From NCBI GenBank assembly GCA_030539655.1, contig JAUNXT010000007.1:1-35533 (forward strand): a DNA stretch of 35,533 nucleotides, read 5' to 3'. Of the stretch, positions 24,421 through 32,716 are shown in pieces. The DNA is from Methanocorpusculum sp. (lineage in GTDB: Archaea > Halobacteriota > Methanomicrobia > Methanomicrobiales > Methanocorpusculaceae). The position numbers and the translations under genes are program-made. Each line of letters begins with the position of its first letter. Position 1 is the stretch's first letter. The notes under the pieces were generated by a model, which worked only from the letters and a program-made list of their open reading frames with translations, was not told the origin of the DNA and did no database searches.

Positions 24421-26472
24421 TTAGTCAACCGGTTTCAGTTTCAGGTCTTCTCCTTCGCTGTAGCGGCGCACCATTTCCATGGCGATACTCGATGTTCGTG
24501 CGAGATGGATTTCACCCTGTGCATCCACAGTTGCAGTAAAGAGATACTCTTTACCGGAGAAGATGTCCACAATCTTGTTGGTGTACTCCGGGCAGATAAC
24601 GGATATCTGCTTTTTCTCGCTTCGTAATTTGAATCCCGGTGTATTCCTCTCGGGAACCGGTTTTTCCGCAGATAGGGCCTCCCTCCCCGGAAGGTCTGAT
24701 AAAGAGCGGACATCGATTCCTACACCCACTTTTGTAACGATTGCAGAGATGTTCTTTCCTGCTTTTCCAATGACTGCGGGAACATCCATGTTTTCGATAT
24801 AGACCGCAGCCTTCGTGTCGGTTAACATACAGACAACAATATCTCCGACGGTATAGCGGGCAATCTCATTTCTAATCTCTTTTTCAAGAACAGCCCATGC
24901 AGGATTGCTGTTTGCGGGGGCCTTGTACGGCGCCGGGTTGTATGATGCAGACCGGTCCCGGTTTTTATCCAGTGCAGATTCCGCAGACGGTTTTTCCTCC
25001 GGCTTGTTCTCTGCCTCTGCCTGTTTTGCCCTGCTTTCCTGACGGAGCACCGGTACTGCTGCTGCTTTTGCTGCTTCTTTAACCGTTTCAACCGTTTTTA
25101 TTGATGGAAGCTCGGAAAGACCGGATGCAGGGGTCACCATAACCTCTCCCTCATAACGGAACGCTTCTGCGACGGTTTCTGCTGTGCTGATATTTGTAAG
25201 ACGCACGACGGGCCGCACAATGGGGTCGCCTATCTGCTCAAGTGCCTTCGGGACACCGAATCCTGTGGATACGGTGTAAATCTCCGAGATGTCGCCGCTT
25301 TTTACAAAGACCATCGTGGAGATTATTTGCGGAATGAGGTTTAAATCAACCAGGCTTGCGAGACGGATTAAGGCATCGAGGGCTGACTTTGCATGCAGTC
25401 CGCCTATGACTTTGATGCCTGAGAGACGAAGGTCTGCAAAGACTGCAAGTTCCTCGCTTCTGCGCATCTCATCAAAAATGACATAGTCGGGACGAAGAAG
25501 CGTTAAGACCTCTCCCGCCGCTGCAATACTTCCATCAAGCGAAGTATACTGGGTGATTTTATCATTGACCATTAAGTCACGCGGGGATTCAATCGTCTTT
25601 ACGATATAGTTTTCACCTGAGAGGTATGTTGCAATATTCTGTTCCAGAGTAGACTTTCCGGAACCCGGGGTTCCGAGAATTAACATCCCTGCACTTTCCT
25701 TTAACCTGTCCTTCAATGCCGCTGAACAGTTGTATGATTCAAAGGAAACCTCGCGTGTCGGGCGGGTCACTGTTATCTCTATTCCGTCGGAGAAGGGGGG
25801 CCTTGTTGTGGTAATCCGCATCGACCCGATCTGGGATACGGTAACGCCTGGAAGCTCTGCTTCGACAAATCCGTCCGGGTGGCGTTTTGCACGTTCAAGA
25901 CATTCCTGGGCGATGGCACGCAGTTCGTACTCTGTACAGGGAGTCTCTCTGATGGTTACGAGTTTTGACTCTTTGATGGTGCCTTTTCGTGCATACGGGG
26001 CAACACGCTCCTTGAGGTAGACTGCCGATGTGTTCTCGTCAAAGAAGGCGTCAATTAAGAGCGGTGAGAAGGTATCTCCCGTTCCTGCTTTTAAGAAGAC
26101 CACATCGAGGCCTTTTGCCTTTGCCACCTGTGACTGCACGTAGTCGCTTGTTAGAAAAACCGCATTGTTTTCTATGGCGACTTTCCGGATTATTGAATCG
26201 ATTTCGCCCCCGGGGGCGAGTTTTACTTCATCGAGTTTCGGGCGTTCGCCGACATATTTAAGGGTGATTTTTCCTGCAACTGCCAGTTCGCAGAGCTTCT
26301 GCAGTTCGGCGAGTCCGGAAAATCCAATCTCGCGCCCCTGGTTTGCCTGTGCTTCAAGCTCTGCAAAGACCGCTTCGGGTATTATTATCGTTGCGCCAGC
26401 ATATTCTCCCTTTTCAATCAGGGCTGTGACGCGGCCGTCTATGACGACACTGGTATCTGGTACGACTATCAT
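24421..26472 (-). CDS. PIN-ATPase-KH protein (PINA-like)
   Basis: This 683-residue protein has three modules. A PIN nuclease-fold domain (1-125) carries acidic residues D6, D92 and D110. A type II secretion-like ATPase follows (about 200-430), with Walker A GTPGSGKST at 267-275 and Walker B DYVIFDE at 329-335. After a charged linker (about 465-525), a KH domain has GKAG at 569-572. This order matches the archaeal PINA ATPases, a hexameric enzyme shown in Sulfolobus to act on Holliday junctions; role in this organism is inferred. The ATG at 26472 gives the family start; the longer frame to 26568 is unlikely. A TATA-like CATATATAAT lies about 15-25 bases upstream. Confidence 0.92.
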   Translation of the reverse strand: MIVVPDTSVVIDGRVTALIEKGEYAGATIIIPEAVFAELEAQANQGREIGFSGLAELQKLCELAVAGKITLKYVGERPKLDEVKLAPGGEIDSIIRKVAIENNAVFLTSDYVQSQVAKAKGLDVVFLKAGTGDTFSPLLIDAFFDENTSAVYLKERVAPYARKGTIKESKLVTIRETPCTEYELRAIAQECLERAKRHPDGFVEAELPGVTVSQIGSMRITTTRPPFSDGIEITVTRPTREVSFESYNCSAALKDRLKESAGMLILGTPGSGKSTLEQNIATYLSGENYIVKTIESPRDLMVNDKITQYTSLDGSIAAAGEVLTLLRPDYVIFDEMRRSEELAVFADLRLSGIKVIGGLHAKSALDALIRLASLVDLNLIPQIISTMVFVKSGDISEIYTVSTGFGVPKALEQIGDPIVRPVVRLTNISTAETVAEAFRYEGEVMVTPASGLSELPSIKTVETVKEAAKAAAVPVLRQESRAKQAEAENKPEEKPSAESALDKNRDRSASYNPAPYKAPANSNPAWAVLEKEIRNEIARYTVGDIVVCMLTDTKAAVYIENMDVPAVIGKAGKNISAIVTKVGVGIDVRSLSDLPGREALSAEKPVPERNTPGFKLRSEKKQISVICPEYTNKIVDIFSGKEYLFTATVDAQGEIHLARTSSIAMEMVRRYSEGEDLKLKPVD

Positions 26473-26582
26473 ATGATATTCCGTATTATATATGAGTCCA
26501 TAGGATATTAGGATAGTGATTATGCATAAGCATACTCCATCTCCTGCATGTTCCCGCAATTCCCACATATCAATCGAATTTG

Positions 26583-26604
26583 GGGTAAATACCCGATAAA
26601 TCGG
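26583..26604. promoter_or_regulatory. Tandem overlapping dyads in the PINA/thyA divergent region
   Basis: GGGTA-AA-TACCC (26583-26594) is followed, overlapping by two bases, by CCGAT-AA-ATCGG (26593-26604). Further along, CCCCTG (26623-26628) can pair with CAGGGG (26648-26653), followed by TTTT. The dyads lie about 110 bases upstream of each start codon, so they could act on either divergent gene. Confidence 0.35.
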
Positions 26605-26678
26605 TCGTTTTCCCTGCGGCGCCCCCTGCCAGACCCGCGGATTTTGTCAGGGGTTTTACAAATCCTTCGCAGATGATA

Positions 26679-26697
26679 TTTATAGGAAATTTATATC
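26679..26697 (+). promoter_or_regulatory. Candidate thymidylate synthase promoter
   Basis: TTTATAG and TTTATATC lie 46 to 28 bases before the ATG at 26725. The second is centred so that transcription would begin within a few bases of the ATG, giving a near-leaderless message. Confidence 0.4.
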
Positions 26698-26724
26698 CCT
26701 GAACAACATACATAATATTCAATT

Positions 26725-27444
26725 ATGAAACTCATTCGCACCCCGACACTATCACGCGCTCATGAGCTTGTTGTCCGCTACATTCTTGAAAAAGGAAGCT
26801 ACCTTAAAACCGAGAACGGAGAAGAGACTATGGAAACGGATGAAATCTGTATCTGTGTGGATACGCCGTTTGAATCCCCGATGGTGTCTCCTGCATCGCG
26901 CTTTAAGGAGGCGTTCTTAAAAGAGTATGCAGACAACCTGATTCACGGCTCGGATGCAGTGTTTGAGTACGACTATCACGGACGTCTTTTTGACTGGGGA
27001 TGCGGACTTGAGTTTAACGGCGCGATTCATCAGGACCAGATACAGTACATCATCGACAAACTTAAAGCAAATCCGGAAAGCCGCCGTGCGCTGGCTCTGA
27101 CCTGGTGCCCCCCCGTTGATGAAAAGCTCAATGACTGCCCGTGTCTGCAGCTTGTCCAGTGTGTTGTAAGAGATGGGAAACTCGATATGAAGATTGTTTT
27201 CCGCAGCAACGACATGCTCTCTGCTGCAGGGTCAAACATGTATGCCCTCGTCTGCCTCCAGAAGTATATTGCAGATGCAGTAGGTGTTCCAGTCGGATGC
27301 TACACCCACATCTCACTCGTACCGCACGTCTACTTCAAACGTGATGCAGCAGATATTCCGCCGTTTTGTAAGAACGGGGCCGAGTTTACCCCGGCACCTG
27401 AAGTGTGCCGTGCATGCGGCGGCTGCGCAAAATCAAAACGGTAA
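26725..27444 (+). CDS. thyA: Thymidylate synthase, archaeal type
   Basis: This 239-residue protein belongs to the short archaeal thymidylate synthase group, distinct from ThyX. It methylates dUMP to dTMP with a one-carbon pterin donor. The catalytic Cys is C140 in CPCLQLVQ, and the family RSND stretch is at 160-163, followed by NMYALVCLQ. The C-terminus ends in a Cys-rich CRACGGC tail that could bind a metal. In methanogens the donor is likely methylenetetrahydromethanopterin. The ATG at 26725 has a TATA element well placed upstream. The next gene starts 18 bases after the stop. A dCMP hydroxymethylase is a less likely alternative. Confidence 0.85.
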   Translation: MKLIRTPTLSRAHELVVRYILEKGSYLKTENGEETMETDEICICVDTPFESPMVSPASRFKEAFLKEYADNLIHGSDAVFEYDYHGRLFDWGCGLEFNGAIHQDQIQYIIDKLKANPESRRALALTWCPPVDEKLNDCPCLQLVQCVVRDGKLDMKIVFRSNDMLSAAGSNMYALVCLQKYIADAVGVPVGCYTHISLVPHVYFKRDAADIPPFCKNGAEFTPAPEVCRACGGCAKSKR

Positions 27445-27462
27445 ACGGCATCTTTGCGTCGG

Positions 27463-28116
27463 ATGTCCTCCTCTCTTTTTCCCCGGATTCTCCTGTTCGG
27501 TGCAGGACTTTACATCATGGCACTGGGGGTATCCTTATCTGTTGCCGCAAACCTCGGGACATCGCCCATCTCCTGTCTTCCGTATGTTCTAAGCGTTGTG
27601 ACCTCGCTTTCCATGGGATTTATGACCTTTCTCATGAACATTGTTCTGATTATTTTACAGATGATAATTCTGAAGCGCGGATTTAAGGTCTGGTATCTCC
27701 TGCAGCTTCCCGGGCTTCTTGTCTTCAGTCTTTTCATCGACCTGAACAATATTCTTCTTGAAGGAGTTGTTCCGGACCTCTATGCGGTTCAGCTTCCGGT
27801 CATGCTCCTAAGCTGTGTTGTTCTTGCATTCGGTATTGCACTCCTGCTCAAAGCAGACCTCATCATGATGCCCGGTGATGCTCTTGCCCGGGCAATAACA
27901 CAGGTCAGCGGAAAAAAGTTCGGAGTTATCAAGGTCGCCCTCGATGTAACCCTCGTTGCCGTTGCGGCGGCAATCTCTCTTATCTTTCTGCAGGGAATTG
28001 TCGGAATCCGCGAGGGGTCTCTTGCAGCAGCGCTGAGTGTCGGATTTCTGGCAGGTCTTTTCAGAAAACTGCTCAGTCGTCGGGAACAGACGTATATCCG
28101 GTCCCGGGGCCGATAA
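27463..28116 (+). CDS. YczE/YitT-like membrane protein
   Basis: This 217-residue integral membrane protein has about five hydrophobic segments: residues 8-30, 42-65, 70-90, 103-125 and 150-190. The sequence ALGVSLSVAANLGTSPISCLPYVL is typical of the DUF6198/YczE group of small transporters or export helpers. Substrate unknown. The ATG at 27463 is preferred to an upstream TTG at 27454. It follows thyA by 18 bases and probably shares its message. Its last 44 bases overlap the convergent radC. Confidence 0.75.
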   Translation: MSSSLFPRILLFGAGLYIMALGVSLSVAANLGTSPISCLPYVLSVVTSLSMGFMTFLMNIVLIILQMIILKRGFKVWYLLQLPGLLVFSLFIDLNNILLEGVVPDLYAVQLPVMLLSCVVLAFGIALLLKADLIMMPGDALARAITQVSGKKFGVIKVALDVTLVAVAAAISLIFLQGIVGIREGSLAAALSVGFLAGLFRKLLSRREQTYIRSRGR

Positions 28117-28729
28117 TTAAATGGTCCAGAAGCGGGATTCCGAGAAGTTCCCCGCATCGCTTTATCTCCTGCGTCAGGTGAATGTCCTGGGGGCTTGCAA
28201 CAAGTCTTCCCGACGGGTGGTTGTGCACGAGGATAATTGCTGCCGCCCGCTCCGCAATGGCATCTGCAAAGATTTCCCGCGGATGTGCCTGGCAGTTGTC
28301 CAAGATACCGCGGGTAACAAGCCTGACACTGAGAACCTCGTTTGCCCCGGTTAGGGAGATGACAATCAGATTCTCCTGCTTTTCATACCGGTACTGGGCA
28401 ACAAACGGCAGAATATCCTTTGGTCCGGCAATTATCGCGCGACGCTCCTCCGGAGGTGGAAACCGCCGTGCAAGCTCAAGGGCTGCAATTATCTGGCATG
28501 CCTTTGCGGACCCCATGCCCAAAATATCCTGCAGATCCTCCACGGTTGTTTCATAGGTTTTCTTCTTCAGAATTTTTCCAACCTCACGTCCGATTTTTAT
28601 GGCATCATACCCCACTGTTCCTCTGCCGATAATTGCTGCAATCAGTTCCTGCAGTTCAAGGGCGGCAGCCCCGCGGGAGATGAGTTTCTCCCGTGGTTTG
28701 TCAACAGAGGGAAGATCTCTGAGTTCCAT
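28073..28729 (-). CDS. radC: RadC-family JAMM/MPN protein
   Basis: This 218-residue protein has the RadC layout: an N-terminal UPF0758-type helical domain with a helix-hairpin-helix-like LGMGSAKACQ (70-79), then a JAMM/MPN domain with HNH at 169-171, PSG and D182 completing the metal-binding motif HNHPSG-x7-D. The family was named for a repair phenotype but its biochemical role is still not settled. The ATG at 28729 gives the canonical start. Its 3' end overlaps the convergent membrane-protein gene by 44 bases. The A/T-rich stretch just upstream probably holds its TATA element. Confidence 0.9.
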   Translation of the reverse strand: MELRDLPSVDKPREKLISRGAAALELQELIAAIIGRGTVGYDAIKIGREVGKILKKKTYETTVEDLQDILGMGSAKACQIIAALELARRFPPPEERRAIIAGPKDILPFVAQYRYEKQENLIVISLTGANEVLSVRLVTRGILDNCQAHPREIFADAIAERAAAIILVHNHPSGRLVASPQDIHLTQEIKRCGELLGIPLLDHLIIGPGTGYTSVPDD

Positions 28730-28790
28730 TTATTATTTGTGTGTATTTTCTATTATTTAATTATTATTTATTGGTTTAATTTGCAAAAAT

Positions 28791-28819
28791 GGTGACAAAA
28801 TGTACATCTTTTTGGCACA
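28791..28819. promoter_or_regulatory. Repeated element, copy 1 (degenerate dyad)
   Basis: GGTGACAAAATGTACAT (28791-28807) is followed by TGGCACA at 28813-28819. It shares its left half with copy 2 but its right half is imperfect. It lies about 62 bases upstream of the radC start, next to the presumed radC promoter. Confidence 0.5.
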
Positions 28820-28874
28820 CATTTTTCACGAACCCCTTTCGCGGCCGGACTTTTTCCGGCAATATCCGGAATGT

Positions 28875-28902
28875 GGTGACAAAATGTCACCATTCTGGCA
28901 CA
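28875..28902. promoter_or_regulatory. Repeated element, copy 2 (perfect dyad)
   Basis: GGTGACA-AAA-TGTCACC (28875-28891) is a perfect 7+3+7 palindrome. TGGCACA follows at 28896-28902, with the same layout as copy 1 (21 instead of 22 bases from the element start). The two copies are 84 bases apart, which is about eight helical turns. Confidence 0.55.
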
Positions 28903-29049
28903 GGATATGATGCACGATGTGCCTTGTCCTGTCCGCGTGCCGGGTAAAATCTGCGCACCGCAAATCCGGATTGGCAGTTTTTCATGCGATTTTCAACTTC
29001 CTCATCCCAAAGGGTTTTAACTGCGTCTGCCCTATACTATAATGATATT

Positions 29050-29550
29050 ATGGACACAAAAGAATGTATTGCAGCAGCATTTGCCGGTGAATCACAGGCA
29101 AGAAACAAGTACAAGGCATTTTCAGAAGCAGCAGACGATGAGGGCTACGCCCAGGTTGCAAAACTCTTCCGTGCAGCATCCCTGGCAGAGGAAATTCACG
29201 CAAGAAGACTCATGCGTGTCGGCGGCATCGTCGGAAACACCGTTGCAAACCTTGAAGCAGGAAGAGCAGGCGAGCTTGAGGAGACAAACTCCATGTACCC
29301 GGCATTCATCGAAGTTGCCCAGAAAGAGGGCAGACAGGATGCCTTAATCACCTTCGAGCACGCAAAGAAGGCAGAGGCAGCACACGCAGACCTCTACGGA
29401 AAGGCACTTGAAGCAGTCAAGGCAGGAAAGGACATTGATGTCAAGACCGTCTACTTATGTCCGGTCTGCGGAAACATCGAGATTAACCACACCTCCGAGC
29501 GCTGCCCGATCTGCGGTATTCCCGGAACCTCATTCAAGGTTATTGAGTAA
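29050..29550 (+). CDS. rbr: Rubrerythrin
   Basis: This 166-residue non-haem diiron protein reduces hydrogen peroxide in anaerobes. The N-terminal four-helix bundle carries the expected Glu/His ligands (E14, E47/48 with H50, and later E109 with H112). The C-terminal rubredoxin-like module has Cys137, 140, 152 and 155 for one iron. The start at 29050 is the family start; an in-frame ATG at 28984 would add 22 residues that resemble translated leader. A TATA-like CTATACTATAATG lies immediately upstream. The two dyad elements 160-260 bases upstream could make it stress-regulated. A U-tract follows the stop at about 29559-29569. Confidence 0.95.
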   Translation: MDTKECIAAAFAGESQARNKYKAFSEAADDEGYAQVAKLFRAASLAEEIHARRLMRVGGIVGNTVANLEAGRAGELEETNSMYPAFIEVAQKEGRQDALITFEHAKKAEAAHADLYGKALEAVKAGKDIDVKTVYLCPVCGNIEINHTSERCPICGIPGTSFKVIE

Positions 29551-29558
29551 ATTTAACC

Positions 29559-29569
29559 TTCCCTTTTTT
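29559..29569 (+). terminator. U-tract after rubrerythrin
   Basis: A pyrimidine tract containing six consecutive T residues (29564-29569) lies about nine bases beyond the stop codon. No stable hairpin precedes it. The remaining 120 bases to the next stop codon show nothing I can name. Confidence 0.4.
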
Positions 29570-29696
29570 CTGACGATAGCCGGTAATACATAGTATGCTG
29601 TCTGTCAGCTGTCACTTGTTGCAGTCAGTTACATCATTCCGGAAGAGATGATAAAAAAGTACATTCTGCCGCACACCGGATGAAACGCGGCAGTCT

Positions 29697-31385
29697 TTAC
29701 TCTCCCTTAAAGAGTTTCAGGGAACGGACCTTGTACTCTTCGGAGGTTATAATTCCCGTATCTCTCAGATGCTTTAGCTCCTCAAGCACCTTCTCAACCG
29801 ACTCCAGATCATATTCATCCTTCGGCTCAAGAGTTACCGCTTTCATAAAAGGATTCATCATTTCTGGCTGTGCGTCTGCGGATGCGGAAAAGGGGGGATG
29901 GGCCGCGGGAGATGCAGTACGATTCTCTGTGCCAGACCCGTGATTTCGCAGCACGATATTGTCCTTGTTGTTCTCCTCAAAGGGTGTCGTCTTCCGCGTT
30001 GGAGCAAGGCCTCTCATCTCATCAAACTCATAGGACGGGAGCGGTTTTGCCGGGAGAGGGACAGCCCCGTCACCTACCTCGTACGAGGGCTTCGTGGAAA
30101 GCCCTACCGAAACATCATAGTTGTCAGTAAGCCTCTCATCGCTGGGTTTCTGTCTGAAATTGACTGTCACCTCCTCCTCCCCGTCGACAGACTCATACTC
30201 CGGTTTCGGGCGCTTCATCGGTGTTAAAATGACTTCCTCCCGTTCCTTTTTTACAGCCGGTTTCGGCTTGCTTTCGTCAAGCAGTGTGTACTCAACAACC
30301 GGTGCCGCGGGTTTTTTCATCGGGGTTATAACGACTTCCTCATCCGGGGATGAAGGATACACAACCGAGTCATCGTCTTCGGGCCCGTACTCACGTACCT
30401 GTTCTGTTCCCTGTTCCGGTGCTGATACTCCGGAAGATACCGGGGGGTAGAGTACCGAGTCATCATCTTCCGGTCCGTATTCACGGAATTTACCCTTGTC
30501 TGATGCAAAGGCCTGTGCAATCCGTTTCGGATTTTCCAGAATCATGGCATCTCCGCCGCTGTTTTCACCCCACTGTTCATCGGTGACGCCGGTATCTTTC
30601 GGACCGTAAATGATCGAATCATCCTCTGTCGCTTTCAAAGCGGGTTCTTCCAGACCTGCCTCTTTACGGGCATCGGAGATTTCAGTCTCCACCGTTTCAA
30701 CAATCCGTGCGACCTTTTCGTCAGCTGCGGCATAAGGGTCTTTTGAAGCATTCTTTTCATCGGACTTGTCCTCTTCGAAGACATCCTCTCCTTCGGATGC
30801 AAAATGCGAAAACAGGGCCTCGTTTGATTCAAAGCATCCTTTCCCGGGAAGCGGCTGTTCCTCGAAGAAATCAGCATCAGCAGATGCGGGCACAGCAGTT
30901 GTTTCCTCTGCCGCACCTCCCGCGATGCTGATAATTTCTGCACCGCGGTGCACCATTTCATCTGCCCAGTACTCTTCATTTAGCAGCGTTTTCTTCTGCG
31001 AAATAACCCAGTCTTTTCCTGCCATCTGATGCATTTCGTCGGAAATGGTCATAAGCAGGGCGCGGACCTGCTGTTTGTCCGCCTGCAGACTTGAGAATGT
31101 GTATTTCTGCTTATTTACCGTGGTAAACTGGATAACTGACGGAAGCGGCGGGGATAGGATACGGACATACACAGATACCAGATCGACATACTGCATCGCA
31201 TATACGCGGTAGACAACAGATGTTTCGGGATATGCCCAGAGGATGCGTTCACGGGTAACAAGAATAGGAATCAGATATTTTTCCTTCGATCTGGCATAGA
31301 TGACTTCGAGAACCTCTTCGGTGCGCGGAATCTCATCCAAAAGCTCTATCGGAAGATCATACTGATACAAAACCTCGGAACGCAT
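29697..31385 (-). CDS. PH-like/SHOCT protein with internal acidic repeats
   Basis: This 562-residue protein has three parts. The N-terminal ~125 residues alternate strands and end in a helix, resembling YokE-type PH domains (ILVTRERILWAYP at 41-53). The long middle (about 150-520) is acidic, Pro-rich and probably disordered. It contains YGPEDDDSVxYP units at 303-314 and 333-344, exactly 30 residues apart, a weaker EDDSIIYGPKD at 254-264, and two ITPMKKP-like units at 353-359 and 387-393. The C-terminal 526-560 fits a SHOCT domain (LKHLRDTGIITSEEYKVRS). No catalytic motif or membrane span is visible. A scaffolding or sensing role is inferred from the domain pair only. A CATATAATA element sits 17-25 bases before the ATG. 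Confidence 0.8.
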   Translation of the reverse strand: MRSEVLYQYDLPIELLDEIPRTEEVLEVIYARSKEKYLIPILVTRERILWAYPETSVVYRVYAMQYVDLVSVYVRILSPPLPSVIQFTTVNKQKYTFSSLQADKQQVRALLMTISDEMHQMAGKDWVISQKKTLLNEEYWADEMVHRGAEIISIAGGAAEETTAVPASADADFFEEQPLPGKGCFESNEALFSHFASEGEDVFEEDKSDEKNASKDPYAAADEKVARIVETVETEISDARKEAGLEEPALKATEDDSIIYGPKDTGVTDEQWGENSGGDAMILENPKRIAQAFASDKGKFREYGPEDDDSVLYPPVSSGVSAPEQGTEQVREYGPEDDDSVVYPSSPDEEVVITPMKKPAAPVVEYTLLDESKPKPAVKKEREEVILTPMKRPKPEYESVDGEEEVTVNFRQKPSDERLTDNYDVSVGLSTKPSYEVGDGAVPLPAKPLPSYEFDEMRGLAPTRKTTPFEENNKDNIVLRNHGSGTENRTASPAAHPPFSASADAQPEMMNPFMKAVTLEPKDEYDLESVEKVLEELKHLRDTGIITSEEYKVRSLKLFKGE

Positions 31386-31649
31386 AATTGTTTATTCATA
31401 ATATTATATGTCATTTCTTATAGTAAAATCTCTCGATAGTGTATCTGACGGGAAATCTTTCCGCCGTCATATCTCTTTGCAGGCGTCAACCCATCCGTAT
31501 ACCCACAGTATTAATCGTTCCCGGATATACAGTCATGCGTGATTCAGGACCGGACTGCTCCGGATACTTTCTGACTCTATCCAGAGACATGGGAATTCTT
31601 TCAGCATCTCCTGTTAATTGGTTTTCTCTGCATTCCAATAGGTGCATGC

Positions 31650-32522
31650 TTACTTTCCATCTTTACCAAATATGGTATCCGCTGAGTTTTCCACAGCATC
31701 TCCATCTGCTTTCTCCCTCTCTTTTGCCTTCCCGGCAAGTTTCCGGGTAAATTTGTTCCAGAGGAATGCAATAAGAACAATGAGGCCGGCTATGGCAATT
31801 CCTTCCAGAATCGCAAACAACGGATTAATTTCCCAGAGTTTTACCAGGGAGGAGACACCAAGCGAGACCGTAAGACATGAGAGAATGCTTCCAAAGGTTA
31901 CGAGACCGATTGCCTGAAGCGGACGGTAGTTTAAAATCCGCGCGATGATTGAAGTGGTCATGGCCCCGGAACCCTGCAAAGGGATGTACATAAAGATAAG
32001 AAGCCCTGCACTCGAGAGATTTTCTATCCACGGCTTTTTCCGGAGCACTTTATCCGCGCTGCGCATAATCCAGTGGAACCAGCCGCCTATCAGCGGAATC
32101 TTGAGGAGCAGGTCGAAGTTTAAGGAGATAAACATGGCAACAAGGAGGTCGAGGATGACAATCCCTGCAACAACCGTCCATAAGGGATACCCTCCGAGTG
32201 CCGTACCTGTCGGAATGGAAATAATGGATGAGACAAGTCCTACTACAGCGGGGCCTCCTATGAGTGCTGCAGGAATTATTGTCTCTTTTCCAAACGGGGG
32301 GACAATATATGCAATCATAAGCCCTGCAAAGACGAGAAACTCAGGGCTTACCAGAGTGCCCGGTGCCGGCGGGAAGACGAACCAGAAAAAGAGCAGCATC
32401 AAAGCACCGAGTGCAACGGGGCCTAAGAGGAAAAGCACACGCTTTCCAATCAGGAATGCCCATTCTTTTCCGCTGCGTTGCGGGGCTGCCTCCCCGGAGG
32501 GGAGAGGATTTTCGTTTGTCAT
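31650..32522 (-). CDS. Small multidrug export family (Sm_multidrug_ex) membrane protein
   Basis: This 290-residue polytopic protein has about seven hydrophobic segments and a charged C-terminal tail. The sequence FMYIPLQGSGAMTTSIIARIL (around residues 192-212) corresponds to the conserved re-entrant P-x-x-G-x-G-A motif of this family. The annotation as a drug exporter comes from a loosely characterised family, so substrate is unknown. The 264 bases between it and the next gene downstream hold the promoter of that gene; nothing else is supported there. Confidence 0.7.
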   Translation of the reverse strand: MTNENPLPSGEAAPQRSGKEWAFLIGKRVLFLLGPVALGALMLLFFWFVFPPAPGTLVSPEFLVFAGLMIAYIVPPFGKETIIPAALIGGPAVVGLVSSIISIPTGTALGGYPLWTVVAGIVILDLLVAMFISLNFDLLLKIPLIGGWFHWIMRSADKVLRKKPWIENLSSAGLLIFMYIPLQGSGAMTTSIIARILNYRPLQAIGLVTFGSILSCLTVSLGVSSLVKLWEINPLFAILEGIAIAGLIVLIAFLWNKFTRKLAGKAKEREKADGDAVENSADTIFGKDGK

Positions 32523-32679
32523 GAGTTTTTGCGGTGTGTATTGTATGGAGATTTTGCTGAAGGAAACATCGATGAATGTATGAATCCGATAAGGGATTGA
32601 AATTTATTGATTATAATATTTGTCTGCAGACCTTATATTTTTACGGAAATCGTCTTATGGTCCCCTCCGTTTCCGCACG

Positions 32680-32713
32680 AAAAAAGAGGATTTGCCGGAA
32701 GAAGAGTCCGGCA
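32680..32713 (-). terminator. Rho-independent-like terminator after the GNAT gene
   Basis: On the minus strand TGCCGGA pairs with TCCGGCA across a seven-base loop, followed within seven bases by six T residues. It lies just beyond the acetyltransferase stop codon. It is the clearest hairpin-plus-T terminator in the window. Confidence 0.65.
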
Positions 32714-32716
32714 GTT

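Larger units (their letters stand above)
28730..29049. other. 320-base radC/rubrerythrin divergent intergenic region
   Basis: No gene is supported. The radC-proximal 60 bases are strongly A/T-rich and look like a promoter. Two copies of a dyad element occur at 28791-28819 and 28875-28902. Between them, GCCGGA (28844-28849) pairs with TCCGGC (28855-28860) over a five-base loop. GGCACA (28897-28902) also pairs with TGTGCC (28918-28923). A CTATACTATAATG stretch lies just before the rubrerythrin ATG. Confidence 0.6.

Noticed and set aside
28791-28902. CRISPR-like repeat pair
   Set aside because: Only two copies, unequal in detail, with an 84-base period and a hairpin between them; no further units or cas genes.
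28984-29049. N-terminal extension of rubrerythrin from the ATG at 28984
   Set aside because: The added 22 residues are not seen in rubrerythrins, and a TATA-like element lies within this stretch.
30354-30485. Near-identical DNA segments suspected as a mobile repeat
   Set aside because: They encode in-frame 30-residue-spaced protein repeats in one gene, so internal duplication explains them.
31439-31750. 103-codon plus-strand frame in the gap before the PH/SHOCT gene
   Set aside because: It lacks an ATG and Shine-Dalgarno, overlaps the 3' end of the opposite membrane-protein gene, and has no recognisable features.
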